Below, one piece after another: positions 46,490 to 55,930 of a stretch of DNA of 64,000 nucleotides. Within the stretch, counting starts at the first letter, position 1. The number at the start of each line of letters is the position of its first letter. The notes under the pieces were generated by a model. It was given only the letters and a program-made list of their open reading frames with translations, had not been told where the DNA came from and searched no databases. Both the position numbers and the translations under genes were made by a program. Source of the DNA: Butyrivibrio sp. NC3005 (GTDB lineage: Bacteria > Bacillota > Clostridia > Lachnospirales > Lachnospiraceae). The stretch is from NCBI RefSeq assembly GCF_000424545.1, contig NZ_AUKC01000012.1, positions 1 to 64,000 on the forward strand, read 5' to 3'.

Positions 46490-47551
46490 TTGTCAGTTGT
46501 TCTCAAAGCATCCAATGCAAAGAAGTCGAAAGGCGTCAACCCGCTCCGAATTATGAGTTATGCCTTTGCTTTGGTTTTTAGAAACAAGTCTATGTATATG
46601 GACATGGTTCTTAGAAATAGCGAATTAGCTTTTGACAAGGATACATACTATCGTTTTATGAACAGCATCAGCATAAACTGGATTCGCTTCACAACACTAC
46701 TTGCTGCCAACATCTGTAAGGAATCTATTACTCTTGATACATCTGAAAACAGAGTAATGCGCTTATCATTGATGACTCCACTTATTCAAGGAGTTGCTCC
46801 AAAAAGGTAGAAATGCTTGCAAAAATATATGATCATGCTAAAAATGTGTACATTTATGGATTCAGAATGCTTACTCTTGGGTGGACTGATGGAAATACAT
46901 TTCTTCCGGTTAACCACATATTACTTTCATCATTAAGCAAATGCCAGGTCAATGGAAGCAAGCCTATTGATCACAGAAACAATGGTTACAAACGTAGAAG
47001 GCTTGTCCTCATGAAGGGAACAGATGCTATGATCGAACTTATCAAAGAAGCCAAAAAAGCAATGATTCCCGCTGACTATGTACTTTTTGACAGCGGGTTT
47101 GCTTCAACCAAAACACTCATCGCTGTACAGAAACTTGGCTATGAAGTTATTGCCATGATAAAGCGTTTCTGAAAAAATGACTTTCAATTATGAAGGGCAG
47201 AAGAACTCCCTCAAAGAAATATACAAAATGAACTGTAAGCGTCGTGGCAGGTCAAAGTATCTGCTTTCTGTTGTTGTAGGTGTTGAGAAAGATGGCACTG
47301 ATATTCCTGCTAAAGTTGTATATGTCAGGAATCGTTCCAATCAGAAAGATTATCTTTGCCTAATATCAACAAACATAAACATAGATGAAGAAGAAATCAT
47401 TCGTATTTACTCAAAACGCTGGCAGATAGAGGCTTTCTCAAACATAATGATTGAGGAATTTGATCTCGATGAAGAAAAAATATCTTCAGTGATAGACAAA
47501 TTTGTATCTGCGCTTACACCATCCATGCAACGCCATCTTCAGGCAGCATGA
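46490..47551 (+). pseudogene. IS4-family-like transposase remnant
   Basis: Three fragments in different frames make up one DDE transposase. Frame 1 ends shortly after LDTSENRV; one base later the catalytic ALIIDDS reads in another frame (shift near 46757). A second shift lies near 47165 after EVIAMIK. The catalytic VLFDSGFAS and YSKRWQIEAF (Y-x2-R-x3-E) are present, but the segment after the Glu is deleted and joined to the C-terminus. No intact terminal inverted repeats were found. It splits the glycosyltransferase genes from the export genes. Confidence 0.85.
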
Positions 47552-47739
47552 TTAGTACTTAATTGCCAATTTTTATTGAATTATCAAGGTTCAACCGCAA
47601 TTTTGTAACTGCGAAGTTTCAGTATGTAACTCGTAGTCGGTTTAACAAATGCCTAATTTACTGGTTTTTTGTTAAACATCTACAAAAAAGAATAGAGAGA
47701 GGAATTGTTTGTTAGTAGTAATGGATTATTGGAGGCACA

Positions 47740-48519
47740 ATGTTTACCGATATCAAGAACATCTGGCAATTCAGAGATATGATATTTGAATTAACGCACA
47801 GAGAACTTCGCGGCAAGTACAAGGGCTCTGTGCTTGGATTTTTGTGGACTTATATTAATCCTTTGATGCAGATTTTGGTGTATGCATTTGTATTTTCGCA
47901 GATATTTAGAAGCGGAATAGAGGCATTTCACCTGTATCTTATTGTGAGTATGTTTCCTTTTAATTTCTTTACAGGTGGAGTTATTCAGGGACTTGGAAGT
48001 ATTAGGTATCAGGGAGATTTGGTCAAGAAGGTGTATTTTCCAAGGCAGATTTTGCCTATAGTATCCCTGACTGTTAACTTTGTGAATTTACTTATATCTT
48101 TCGCTATTATTTACAGTATTCTTCTTGTGTCAGGATGGGGGATTAACATTAGAGTTCAGGGGTGGCTTATTCTGGTGATGGCATGTGAGTATTTCTTTTC
48201 TCTTGGACTTGCGCTGATGCTGTCGGCTATAGAGGTGTACTTTAGAGATATTGAGCATATTGTGTCGGTGCTTATGATGATCTGGATGTATTTAACGCCT
48301 ATGTTCTATAGTATCGAGGTTATTCCGGAGAAATTCCTGCCAGTGTTCTACTGTAATCCTATGCTATACATTATTGGTATGTATCAGCAGATTTTATATT
48401 ACAAGAGGGTTCCGGATGTAATGTATCTGGGGAAGGCGGCTCTTTTTGCAGCTGGTGTTATGGCGATTGGAAGTGTAGTGTTCAAGGTGCTCGAGAAGAG
48501 GTTTGCAGAGGAGTTGTGA
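47740..48519 (+). CDS. Polysaccharide ABC transporter permease (Wzm/TagG type)
   Basis: 259 residues with six transmembrane helices. The N-terminal amphipathic segment LTHRELRGKYKGSVLGFLW is the signature of ABC-2 polysaccharide/teichoic acid exporters. Periplasm-side loops include EVYFRDIEHIVSVLMMIWMYLTPMFYS (motif split here for length only). It exports a lipid-linked glycan with the ATPase encoded 37 nt downstream. Confidence 0.9.
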   Translation: MFTDIKNIWQFRDMIFELTHRELRGKYKGSVLGFLWTYINPLMQILVYAFVFSQIFRSGIEAFHLYLIVSMFPFNFFTGGVIQGLGSIRYQGDLVKKVYFPRQILPIVSLTVNFVNLLISFAIIYSILLVSGWGINIRVQGWLILVMACEYFFSLGLALMLSAIEVYFRDIEHIVSVLMMIWMYLTPMFYSIEVIPEKFLPVFYCNPMLYIIGMYQQILYYKRVPDVMYLGKAALFAAGVMAIGSVVFKVLEKRFAEEL

Positions 48520-48556
48520 ATATCTGCTAATTACATGAGGGGATATATCTGAAAAT

Positions 48557-50656
48557 ATGACGAGAGATGCGATTATAGAAGTTAAGGATGTATACAAGAA
48601 CTTCCGAGTGTATTTTGATAAAGGAAGTATGCTTAAGGAGCAGTTTGTTAATCCTGGAAGGTCCAGGTACGAGGAAAGGGAGATTCTTAGAGGGATTTCT
48701 TTTAAGGTGTATCGGGGTGAGACTCTGGCTCTTATAGGGCAGAATGGGTGTGGTAAGTCTACTACGCTTAAGATGCTGACGAAGATTCTTTATCCTAATA
48801 AGGGATCTGTTACAGTCAATGGCAAGGTGTCTAGTCTTATTGAGCTTGGTGCTGGTTTCCATCCGGATATGAGCGGCAGGGAGAATATCTATATCAATGC
48901 ATCGATTCTTGGTATCAAGAAGGAAGAGGTGGATAAGAGAATTGATGAGATTATTAGGTTCTCTGAGCTTGAGGAGTATATAGACAATCCGATCAGGACG
49001 TATTCATCTGGTATGTATATGCGTCTTGCTTTTTCTGTTGCTATAAATGTGGATGCAGATATTTTGCTGATTGATGAGATTTTAGCTGTTGGTGATCAGG
49101 CTTTTCAGGAGAAATGTATCAGGAAACTTGATGAACTGCGTGCTTCTGGAGTAACTGTTGTGTTGGTATCTCATTCTATGAATCAGATACAGGAGATAGC
49201 TGACAGGTGTATTTGGATTGAGAATGGGCAGATAAGGGAAGATGGAGATACAGCCTCAGTGTGCGAGCACTATGAAGAGGCTATGACTAGACGCAGGGAA
49301 GAAAGAGATGAGCTGGAAGAGTCTGAGAGGAAAAGGCAAGAGCTTGAGAGAAGCATATGTGATGTGAAGGTGTCAGGAAGCATATCAGATGATAATGCAG
49401 GGATTACTGATAGTAATCATAAGAAACTAAATAAAGAGAAAATTCGTAAGATAAAGAAGGCTCAAAGAGATAAGATGCTACAAGATAAGCGCAAGAAGCA
49501 GGAAGCTTTTTCTTCTAAGTGGAAGGGCGGAGGAATCCAGGGTAGATACCTTATTTCGGTAGTTATTATAATGCTTATGACTCTTTTGCCTGTTTGTGGT
49601 TATGTGTTTGTAATCGGCTGGGATAGTGTGCCGGAGGATGTAGCGTCTGTAACGGAGAGTTCTCTTTTAGTTAAGGTATTTGGGTATGGATTTTTGGCAC
49701 TTGGAAGAGTGTCGATACCTATGATGTTGATGTTACTTGGGTTTAATTTACTTAATGATGATTTTAGTACTCGCACAAAGCGTGTTTCTTATTATCGTAA
49801 GGTGTTTTTGCCGGTTGCAATAGTGTGGGAAATTTGGGCGATTTTTTATCAGTTTTTTCTATATGTATGGAATGGACGAGGATTTAATCTCAGTGTTTGG
49901 ATAAGGGAAGCGCTGCTTATTAAGTACATTGATGTTGGTAATTTGTGGATAATGAGATTTATACTGCTGTTTATGCTACTTACGCCTTATGTGGCACTTG
50001 TATTACAGTGGTTTAAAACTAGCATGTTGAGATTTCTTATGATTATTGGCTGGGTGTTTATTTTTCTTTTCCCGGGGCTTGATTATTACGGGCAGGCAAA
50101 TGGGGGAGATAAGAGTTTTCCGCAATCTCTTGGAACGTTTTGTTATTTCTTTTTCTTTTGTCTGGGATTTCTCCTCTCAAGGTATATGCAGAGGGTGTTC
50201 AAGGGAAGCAAAGAGGTTGCATTTTTTATTATTTCTTTTGTGATGACGGTGTGGTCTCAGATTTTCTTTGATGCAAGGGGTGTGGGATATCTGATTAAGC
50301 CTACATTTTTCGGGGTGTCTTTAATGGCACTGTTTGGCTTTGATTTGCTGTTGAGGTTTAAGGTGGAGGATATGTTTCCTGTAATTGGGAGTTTTGTTAG
50401 AGAAGCTAATAAGTGTGTTATCGGTGTGTTCTTTATAGCTGGTGCTGTGCAGATGGTATTGTCAAGGTTTGTGTTCAAGGCATTTGGAGCGCAGGAAGGT
50501 AGTGGGGGAGTGATACTTTCTTTAGAGTGCCTTTTGATGTGGATAAGTGTAGTGGTATTGTCTTTTATTTTGGTGAAGCTTGTAAGAGCGGTAATGAAAA
50601 GTGCGCGGAAGGTTGAGAAATCTTCTGTCAGGGAAAGTTCTTATTTTGGAAAATGA
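48557..50656 (+). CDS. Wzt-type ABC ATPase fused to an acyltransferase-3-like membrane domain
   Basis: 699 residues. Residues 1-240 are an ATPase of polysaccharide export: Walker A IGQNGCGKSTT, signature YSSGMYMRLAFS, Walker B ILLIDEILAVGD. A charged linker (about 240-325, EERDELEESERKRQELER and KKAQRDKMLQDKRKKQ) leads to a region with about ten hydrophobic helices, resembling acyltransferase 3 (OafA-like) proteins: MLLGFNLLNDDFSTRTKRVSY then FLPVAIVWEIWAIFY. In normal Wzt the C-terminus is a carbohydrate-binding domain. The fusion suggests O-acylation coupled to export. G-rich codons (AGG, GGG, GTG) are commoner here than in neighbours. Confidence 0.82.
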   Translation: MTRDAIIEVKDVYKNFRVYFDKGSMLKEQFVNPGRSRYEEREILRGISFKVYRGETLALIGQNGCGKSTTLKMLTKILYPNKGSVTVNGKVSSLIELGAGFHPDMSGRENIYINASILGIKKEEVDKRIDEIIRFSELEEYIDNPIRTYSSGMYMRLAFSVAINVDADILLIDEILAVGDQAFQEKCIRKLDELRASGVTVVLVSHSMNQIQEIADRCIWIENGQIREDGDTASVCEHYEEAMTRRREERDELEESERKRQELERSICDVKVSGSISDDNAGITDSNHKKLNKEKIRKIKKAQRDKMLQDKRKKQEAFSSKWKGGGIQGRYLISVVIIMLMTLLPVCGYVFVIGWDSVPEDVASVTESSLLVKVFGYGFLALGRVSIPMMLMLLGFNLLNDDFSTRTKRVSYYRKVFLPVAIVWEIWAIFYQFFLYVWNGRGFNLSVWIREALLIKYIDVGNLWIMRFILLFMLLTPYVALVLQWFKTSMLRFLMIIGWVFIFLFPGLDYYGQANGGDKSFPQSLGTFCYFFFFCLGFLLSRYMQRVFKGSKEVAFFIISFVMTVWSQIFFDARGVGYLIKPTFFGVSLMALFGFDLLLRFKVEDMFPVIGSFVREANKCVIGVFFIAGAVQMVLSRFVFKAFGAQEGSGGVILSLECLLMWISVVVLSFILVKLVRAVMKSARKVEKSSVRESSYFGK

Positions 50657-50675
50657 TTATAAAAAGTTTAAGTGA

Positions 50676-50717
50676 TAGGCTCTTGTTTTCTAAATGAAGG
50701 CAGGAGTCTATTTTTCT
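50676..50717 (+). terminator. Terminator hairpin of Rpn cassette type, copy 1
   Basis: TAGGCTCTTG / CAGGAGTCTA stem then TTTTTCTT. The same hairpin plus the 50 bp after it recurs before each Rpn-type copy (51407, 52648, 53324). Confidence 0.65.
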
Positions 50718-50765
50718 TGCTTATAACGTTATCTGTCATGTTATAGTTATTATATAAAGATACAT

Positions 50766-51360
50766 GAGCAGATTTTATCTGAGGGACTATGGTTTTTAAT
50801 TCCATTTTATTTCTTTAGGTACAATCTTAAAGAGTTGGATGCTTCAACTGACAAGATTGAAGCCATGAAAGATTTTTACACAGAACTATGGCAAAGACTT
50901 GAAGAATATGTTGATAAAGGCCTGATTACAGAATTTGAGAAATGTTCTATAAAAAGCTATGTGCGATAAAGTAGTAGAGGCATTAGCATTTAATTTTGAT
51001 AATGTCCAGAAAGGAATTGGTGAGATTATGGGTGGACAGATTTTAGAATATGAAGCAAAGAGAATAGCAAGAGAAGCGGCAGAAAAGGCAAGAATAGAAG
51101 CCAAAAAAGAAGCAGAGGAAAAAGCCAGAAAAGATATAAAAGAGGCATCTATTAAAGCAAGAAAAGAGGCAGAAGAAAAGGCTAAAAAAGATATAGAAAA
51201 AGCAAGAAAAGATGCTGAAAGAATGAACATAGTGGCAATAACTAATATGATTTCTTTTGGTGTACCTAAGGAAAAAATTTTGGAAAAATATCCAAAAGAT
51301 TTGTATGAAAAAGCTGTACGAAATATTGAAAATCAATCGTATGAACTTAAGGAGAATTAA
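50766..51360 (+). pseudogene. Truncated Rpn-family nuclease, copy 1
   Basis: Lacks the first 155 residues: the upstream promoter-like AT stretch is joined directly to the codons for QILSEGLWFLIPFYFFR. A one-base insertion near 50953 (five A in TATAAAAAGC) breaks the frame; the frame from 50959 encodes the C-terminal part. The A/K/E-rich coiled coil is longer here than in the intact copy. It is non-functional as a nuclease since the PD-(D/E)XK core is missing. Confidence 0.8.
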
Positions 51361-51406
51361 ATAGTAGTTTAATGTAGAGAGATTCTTACAAAAAACTATA
51401 TATGAG

Positions 51407-51448
51407 TAGGTTCTTGTTTTTTTGATGAAAGCAAGAGCCTATTTTTCT
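51407..51448 (+). terminator. Terminator hairpin of Rpn cassette type, copy 2
   Basis: TAGGTTCTTG / CAAGAGCCTA stem then TTTTTCTT, between the first fragment and the intact gene. Confidence 0.65.
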
Positions 51449-51510
51449 TGCTTATAACGTCATCTGTCGTGTTATAATTATTATATAAAGATATAAAGAA
51501 AGAGGTTTTT

Positions 51511-52461
51511 ATGGGAAATAGCAACACACCATATGATGATGCGTTTAGGACGCTACTTACAGATTGCAGCAGGCTTATTATTCCGCTTGTAAATCTGATG
51601 TTTGACACTGATTATCATATGGATGAAACAGTTACTCTGTTTCAGAATGAATCATTTATTACTGAGGGTGATGATAGTAAAAGGATAACAGATTCAAATT
51701 TCAGTATCGGAAGCAATATAAACAAACGATATAATATAGAATGTCAGAGCAATAGTGATGGCTCTATAATTATAAGAGTTTTTGAGTATGCAACACAAAT
51801 AGCAATTTCAACAGCTACAACGAATGGAGATACTACTGTTTTTGAACTTCCTAGAACAGGAATTTTGTACCTTCGATCTACAAATAATACAAAAAAGCAT
51901 AAGATACTTGTTAAAGCGCCAAACGGAGAGTGCTTGTCGTATACTATTCCAGTAGTCAAAGTTAAAGATTATACGATGGAGCAGATTCTATCTGAGGGAC
52001 TATGGTTTTTAATTCCATTTTATTTCTTTAGATATAACCTTAAAGAGTTGGATGCTTCAACTGACAAGATTGAAGCCATGAAAGATTTTTACACAGAACT
52101 ATGGCAAAGACTTGAAGGATACGTTGATAAAGGAAAAATCACAGAATTCGAGAAATGCTCTATTAAAGCGATGTGTGATAAAGTAGCAGAGGCATTGGCA
52201 TTGAATTTTGATAATGTCCAGAAAGGAATTGGTGAGATTATGCGTGGACAGATTTTAGAATATGAAGCAAAGAGAATAGCAAGAGAAGCTGCGGTCAAAG
52301 CAGAAAAAAAAGGAGCAAACAAAGCAAATCTTTTGGCTATAAAGAATATGATTTCTTTTGGTGTACCAAAGGATAAGATTTTAAGCAAGTATTCTAGTGA
52401 GCTTTATGAAGAAGCATTAAAGCTTATAGAAGAGGATGAGAAGAGCCTTAAGGAGAACTAA
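51511..52461 (+). CDS. Rpn family recombination-promoting nuclease / transposase-like protein (intact)
   Basis: 316 residues. It begins with SNTPYDDAFRTLLTDCSRLIIPLVN, typical of the Rpn/PDDEXK_2 group, and has the PD-(D/E)XK-like core RYNIECQSNSDG (E-x-Q) after a strand. The C-terminal part carries a helical region and a short A/E/K coil ending ISFGVPKDKILSKYSSELYEE. These proteins are DNA endonucleases linked to RecA-independent recombination and commonly occur in many copies. It starts after AAAGAGG and is the only full-length copy of three here. Confidence 0.88.
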   Translation: MGNSNTPYDDAFRTLLTDCSRLIIPLVNLMFDTDYHMDETVTLFQNESFITEGDDSKRITDSNFSIGSNINKRYNIECQSNSDGSIIIRVFEYATQIAISTATTNGDTTVFELPRTGILYLRSTNNTKKHKILVKAPNGECLSYTIPVVKVKDYTMEQILSEGLWFLIPFYFFRYNLKELDASTDKIEAMKDFYTELWQRLEGYVDKGKITEFEKCSIKAMCDKVAEALALNFDNVQKGIGEIMRGQILEYEAKRIAREAAVKAEKKGANKANLLAIKNMISFGVPKDKILSKYSSELYEEALKLIEEDEKSLKEN

Positions 52462-52467
52462 AGAAGT

Positions 52468-52594
52468 TATAGGTTTTTGTTTTCATCAGGAAAATCAAAA
52501 ACCATACTAGACCAAAATTTGTCGTTAAGAGAAATTTTGTCCTGTAAAGCAATATTCTTGCTGATGATTATTCTAAATCTCAGCAAGAAGTCAT
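52468..52594 (-). repeat. Dispersed structured repeat A, copy 5 (reversed)
   Basis: Repeat A in reverse orientation, starting 7 nt after the intact Rpn stop codon. It carries several substitutions, one of which weakens a stem. Confidence 0.78.
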
Positions 52595-52647
52595 GGCTTC
52601 TTGTTTCTGTTATTTTAGCTATATGTATTACATATGAGTTTTGATAG

Positions 52648-52688
52648 TAGGTTCTTGTTTTTCAATGAAAGCAGGAACCTATTTTTCT
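52648..52688 (+). terminator. Terminator hairpin of Rpn cassette type, copy 3
   Basis: TAGGTTCTTG / CAGGAACCTA stem then TTTTTCTT. The flanks (52607-52690) are nearly identical to 53281-53360, marking the ends of a duplicated unit of about 670 bp. Confidence 0.65.
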
Positions 52689-52744
52689 TACTTATAACGT
52701 TATCTGTAATGTTATAGTTATTATATAAAGATACAGAAAAAGAT

Positions 52745-53261
52745 TTTATCTGAGGGATTATGGTTTTTAATTCCATTTTATTTCTTTAGGTACAATCTTA
52801 AAGAGTTGGATGCTTCAACTGACAAGATTGAAGCCATGAAAGATTTTTACACAGAACTATGGCAAAGACTTGAAGGATATGTTGATAAAGGCCTGATTAC
52901 AGAATTTGAGAAATGTTCTATAAAAGCTATGTGTGATAAAGTAGCAGAGGCATTAGAATTTAATTTTGATAATGTCCAGAAAGGAATTGGTGAGATTATG
53001 CGTGGACAGATTTTAGAATATGAAGCAAAGAGAATAGCAAGAGAAGCTGCAGAGAAGGCAAGAAAAGAGGTAGAGGAAAAGGTTAAAAAAGATAAAGAAA
53101 AAGCCAGAAAAGATGTTGAAAGAATACACATAGAGGCAATAACTAATATGATTTCTTTTGGTGTACCAAAGGATAAGATTTTAAGCAAGTATTCTAGTGA
53201 GCTTTATGAAGAGGCATTAAAGCTTATAGAAGAGGATGAGAAGAGTCTTAAGAAAAACTAA
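52745..53261 (+). pseudogene. Truncated Rpn-family nuclease, copy 2
   Basis: Shares the same 5' deletion junction as the first fragment, so one deletion preceded duplication. It has no frameshift; from the ATG at 52847 or from an ORF beginning near 52806 it could give a C-terminal-only product of about 138-151 residues (LWQRLEGYVDKG to DEKSLKKN) with an A/K/E coiled coil. No catalytic core remains. Confidence 0.75.
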
Positions 53262-53323
53262 AGAGGCTAGGAATTCTTGTTTCTGTTATTTTAGTTATAT
53301 GTATTACATATGAGTTTTGATAG

Positions 53324-53362
53324 TAGGTTCTTGTTTTTTCATGAAAGCAGGAGCCTATTTTG
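53324..53362 (+). terminator. Terminator hairpin of Rpn cassette type, copy 4
   Basis: TAGGTTCTTG / CAGGAGCCTA stem then TTTTG. It ends the array; about 110 nt of AT-rich DNA with no other feature precede the GH51 gene. Confidence 0.6.
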
Positions 53363-53473
53363 CTTATAACTTTATCTGTTATGTTACAATTTTTGCTATA
53401 TATTGATTAATTTAGTATTTACTTGTACTATTGAAATTGAGGGTTAAAAAACAATGAAAGAAGAGGTATTTCA

Positions 53474-55081
53474 ATGGGACAAGAAGCAAAAATCACAGTA
53501 CATCCATCGTTTGAAATTGGGGAGATTTCAAACGAACTTTTCTCGGCTTTTCTAGAGCCAATTGGTACCATGGTAAATGGTACAATGTTCAATCCAAAAC
53601 ATCCAACGGCAGATGATCAGGGATTTAGAACTGATTTTATCGATGCTTTGAAAAAGACTGATTTACCAGCAGTTAGAATGCCAGGGGGGAATTTTGTATC
53701 TGCATGGCAGTGGAAAGATTCAATTGGGCCAAAATCTGAAAGAAAGGTTCATCTTGATCCAGCATGGCATCAATACATAACTAACGAGGTTGGTCATGAC
53801 GAGTATCTTCAATGGGCAGAAAAAGTTGGAACGAAGCCTTTGTATACTGTAAATATGGGGACAGGGTCTATTCAGGATGCTATGGATCTTGTTGAATATA
53901 CCAACCATGAAGGTGGTACATATTGGTCTGATCTTAGAAAAAAGAACGGTCATGAAGCTCCCTATAATGTAAAAACCTGGTATCTTGGAAATGAAATGGA
54001 TGGTCCTTGGCAGCTTGGAGCATGGGACAAAAATCCTGAGGCTTATGGCTGTAAAGTGCTCGAAACATCCAAGGCTATAAAGTGGATTGATGAATCAATA
54101 AAAACAGGTGTATGCGGATCATCTGCTCCATTCATGGAAGGATTTCCGGCTTGGGATGAAGCTGTTCTTGACAAGTGCTATGACGTAGTTGACTACGTAT
54201 CTGTTCATCATTATCACAGTGCTCCGCAAGGAGATATTAAGTCTCTTCTTGGAGGATCTCTTTATTATGAAGATTTTATTAATACAGAAGTTGCAATGAT
54301 TGATTATGTTGCATCAAAACATAGATCTCCCAAAAAAGTTATGCTTTCTTTTGATGAATATGGAGCAATGGTTCGCCCGCTTCAGCCACTTCATCCAGGA
54401 TATGGAAGATATAATATGGCAAGAAGCCACTATCATTTTGATCCTGAAAGGCGCTATATTCTTCATGATCCTGACAATATGAATGAACGAGAATTTCCTG
54501 GAGGAGATATGCTTCAGGCTCTGTCTATGGCATCTATTCAGCTTGCTCTTTTAAGGCATGCTGATAGAGTGAAGATCGGATGTATGACAGGCGGTCTATA
54601 TGCTTTGGCTGCAGCAAATCATGATCATGTGTGGAATTCTGCATCTCATTATATATTCATGCATCTTTTAAAATATGCAAAGGGACTATCGCTTACTACT
54701 AAAGTTAGTAGTGAAACATATGATATGCCAGGGTATGCAATTGAAGATACATCTCAGTATACAGGGAAAGAAGGTGTAAACTTCATCGATGCTGCCAGCG
54801 CATGGGATAAAGACAATAATCGTCTTACAGTTTTTGCAATTAATAGAAATGAAGAATCTTCGTATCCTCTTACGATTGATGTTAAAGGCTTCGAAGATTA
54901 TAAGGTTGTAAGTGCATTCAAGATGAAAACAGATGATTTAAACTTAAAAAACTCATTTGGAAATGATACACTTATTAGCCCGGAATCAGAAACAGTATAT
55001 ACTTTTGATAATGGTGAACTGAAAATCAATATAGAACCGTTATCATGGAATGTTTATGTTTTTGAAGCAGAAAAACCATAA
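53474..55081 (+). CDS. Alpha-L-arabinofuranosidase, glycoside hydrolase family 51
   Basis: 535 residues, no signal peptide, so intracellular. The acid/base Glu is in WYLGNEMDG (about 174) and the nucleophile Glu in MLSFDEYG (about 294); RMPGGNFVSAWQW and YVSVHHYH also match GH51. A C-terminal beta domain ends the protein. It removes arabinofuranosyl groups from arabinoxylo-oligosaccharides taken up by the cell, as expected for a plant-fibre degrader. No transporter or sugar regulator is adjacent. Confidence 0.94.
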   Translation: MGQEAKITVHPSFEIGEISNELFSAFLEPIGTMVNGTMFNPKHPTADDQGFRTDFIDALKKTDLPAVRMPGGNFVSAWQWKDSIGPKSERKVHLDPAWHQYITNEVGHDEYLQWAEKVGTKPLYTVNMGTGSIQDAMDLVEYTNHEGGTYWSDLRKKNGHEAPYNVKTWYLGNEMDGPWQLGAWDKNPEAYGCKVLETSKAIKWIDESIKTGVCGSSAPFMEGFPAWDEAVLDKCYDVVDYVSVHHYHSAPQGDIKSLLGGSLYYEDFINTEVAMIDYVASKHRSPKKVMLSFDEYGAMVRPLQPLHPGYGRYNMARSHYHFDPERRYILHDPDNMNEREFPGGDMLQALSMASIQLALLRHADRVKIGCMTGGLYALAAANHDHVWNSASHYIFMHLLKYAKGLSLTTKVSSETYDMPGYAIEDTSQYTGKEGVNFIDAASAWDKDNNRLTVFAINRNEESSYPLTIDVKGFEDYKVVSAFKMKTDDLNLKNSFGNDTLISPESETVYTFDNGELKINIEPLSWNVYVFEAEKP

Positions 55082-55186
55082 TAATATTTGAAAAAAGCTA
55101 TAAATGAGGTATCTTGAATGAATTGATGTTATGTGTTAAAATTTATTTCTGTTGGCGTAATATTTGTAAAGAGAGGTTGGGGAATT

Positions 55187-55648
55187 ATGAACAGAAGTAA
55201 AGGGCACATGATAATAAAAGCGTTAACATTTGTGTTCTCATTGGCATTTACCGTGCTATGTATGGAGTCTTTTTTCAAAGATCAGACTCCAAAAATGTTT
55301 AAAAAAGCATCAGGATTCTGGGAAACAGCACTTACTGTAGCAGCATTACCACTAATTGCAGTTTTATCGTTTTGCTTTGTTTATCTTTGTTTTAGAATCA
55401 TTGTAGCAATTTACACGCATTTGATAGGGGACTATATTTACTTTAGTCTTATGGCTTTTGCTGAGTCAATGTTTGGAGGCTTTATTACTTTTGCAATCAT
55501 TCTGCTTGGTATACTTAAGCTTATGGATGTTGTTAGTTGGTTTTTAGCTGTTTTTTGTGTACTGATTGTTGCTTTGGCAATTTATGATTTGGTTTCGATT
55601 ATCAGATTTTTCTTTTGTAAAAAAGATAAAAGAGACATGGCTGCTTAA
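55187..55648 (+). CDS. Hypothetical membrane protein
   Basis: 153 residues from the ATG after AGAGAGGTTGGGG; the upstream extension is unlikely. Four hydrophobic segments, with ILLGILKLMDVVSWFLAVFCVLIVALAIYD split between the last two (shown only as LLGILKLMDV and AVFCVLIVALAIYD). The ends are basic. No family recognised; similar small four-helix proteins are common and unassigned in Clostridia. Confidence 0.7.
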   Translation: MNRSKGHMIIKALTFVFSLAFTVLCMESFFKDQTPKMFKKASGFWETALTVAALPLIAVLSFCFVYLCFRIIVAIYTHLIGDYIYFSLMAFAESMFGGFITFAIILLGILKLMDVVSWFLAVFCVLIVALAIYDLVSIIRFFFCKKDKRDMAA

Positions 55649-55665
55649 TCACTTAGTCTGATATT

Positions 55666-55762
55666 TCATGACTTTGTATTACTTTTATTCAAAACTCGTA
55701 TTTATTGCGAGTTTCATGAGAATATGACACAAGTTGCAAACTACTCCAGGGCAAAGCCTTAT
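55666..55762 (+). repeat. Dispersed structured repeat B, copy 4 (decayed)
   Basis: Retains hairpin 1 (AAACTCGTATTTATTGCGAGTTT) with mismatches written here as AAACTCG / CGAGTTT, and the left arm of hairpin 2; the right half is replaced by the terminator at 55767. Confidence 0.65.
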
Positions 55763-55766
55763 AAAA

Positions 55767-55826
55767 AAAGATGTCTACTTCTAAGGTATATATCAAAGTA
55801 ATACCTGAAAGATAGACATCTTTTTT
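55767..55826. terminator. Convergent terminator
   Basis: Stem AAAGATGTCTA / TAGACATCTTT with T runs on both strands, between the plus-strand membrane gene and the minus-strand WYL gene. Confidence 0.75.
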
Positions 55827-55930
55827 ATTGCAGATAGAGTATTTTTATCTTTTGGCGATTTGTGATTTATTCACTATATTTTCGCAAAGACTTCCAGAAA
55901 CAAGAATATCAATCTTTGGTAAAATGTAAC

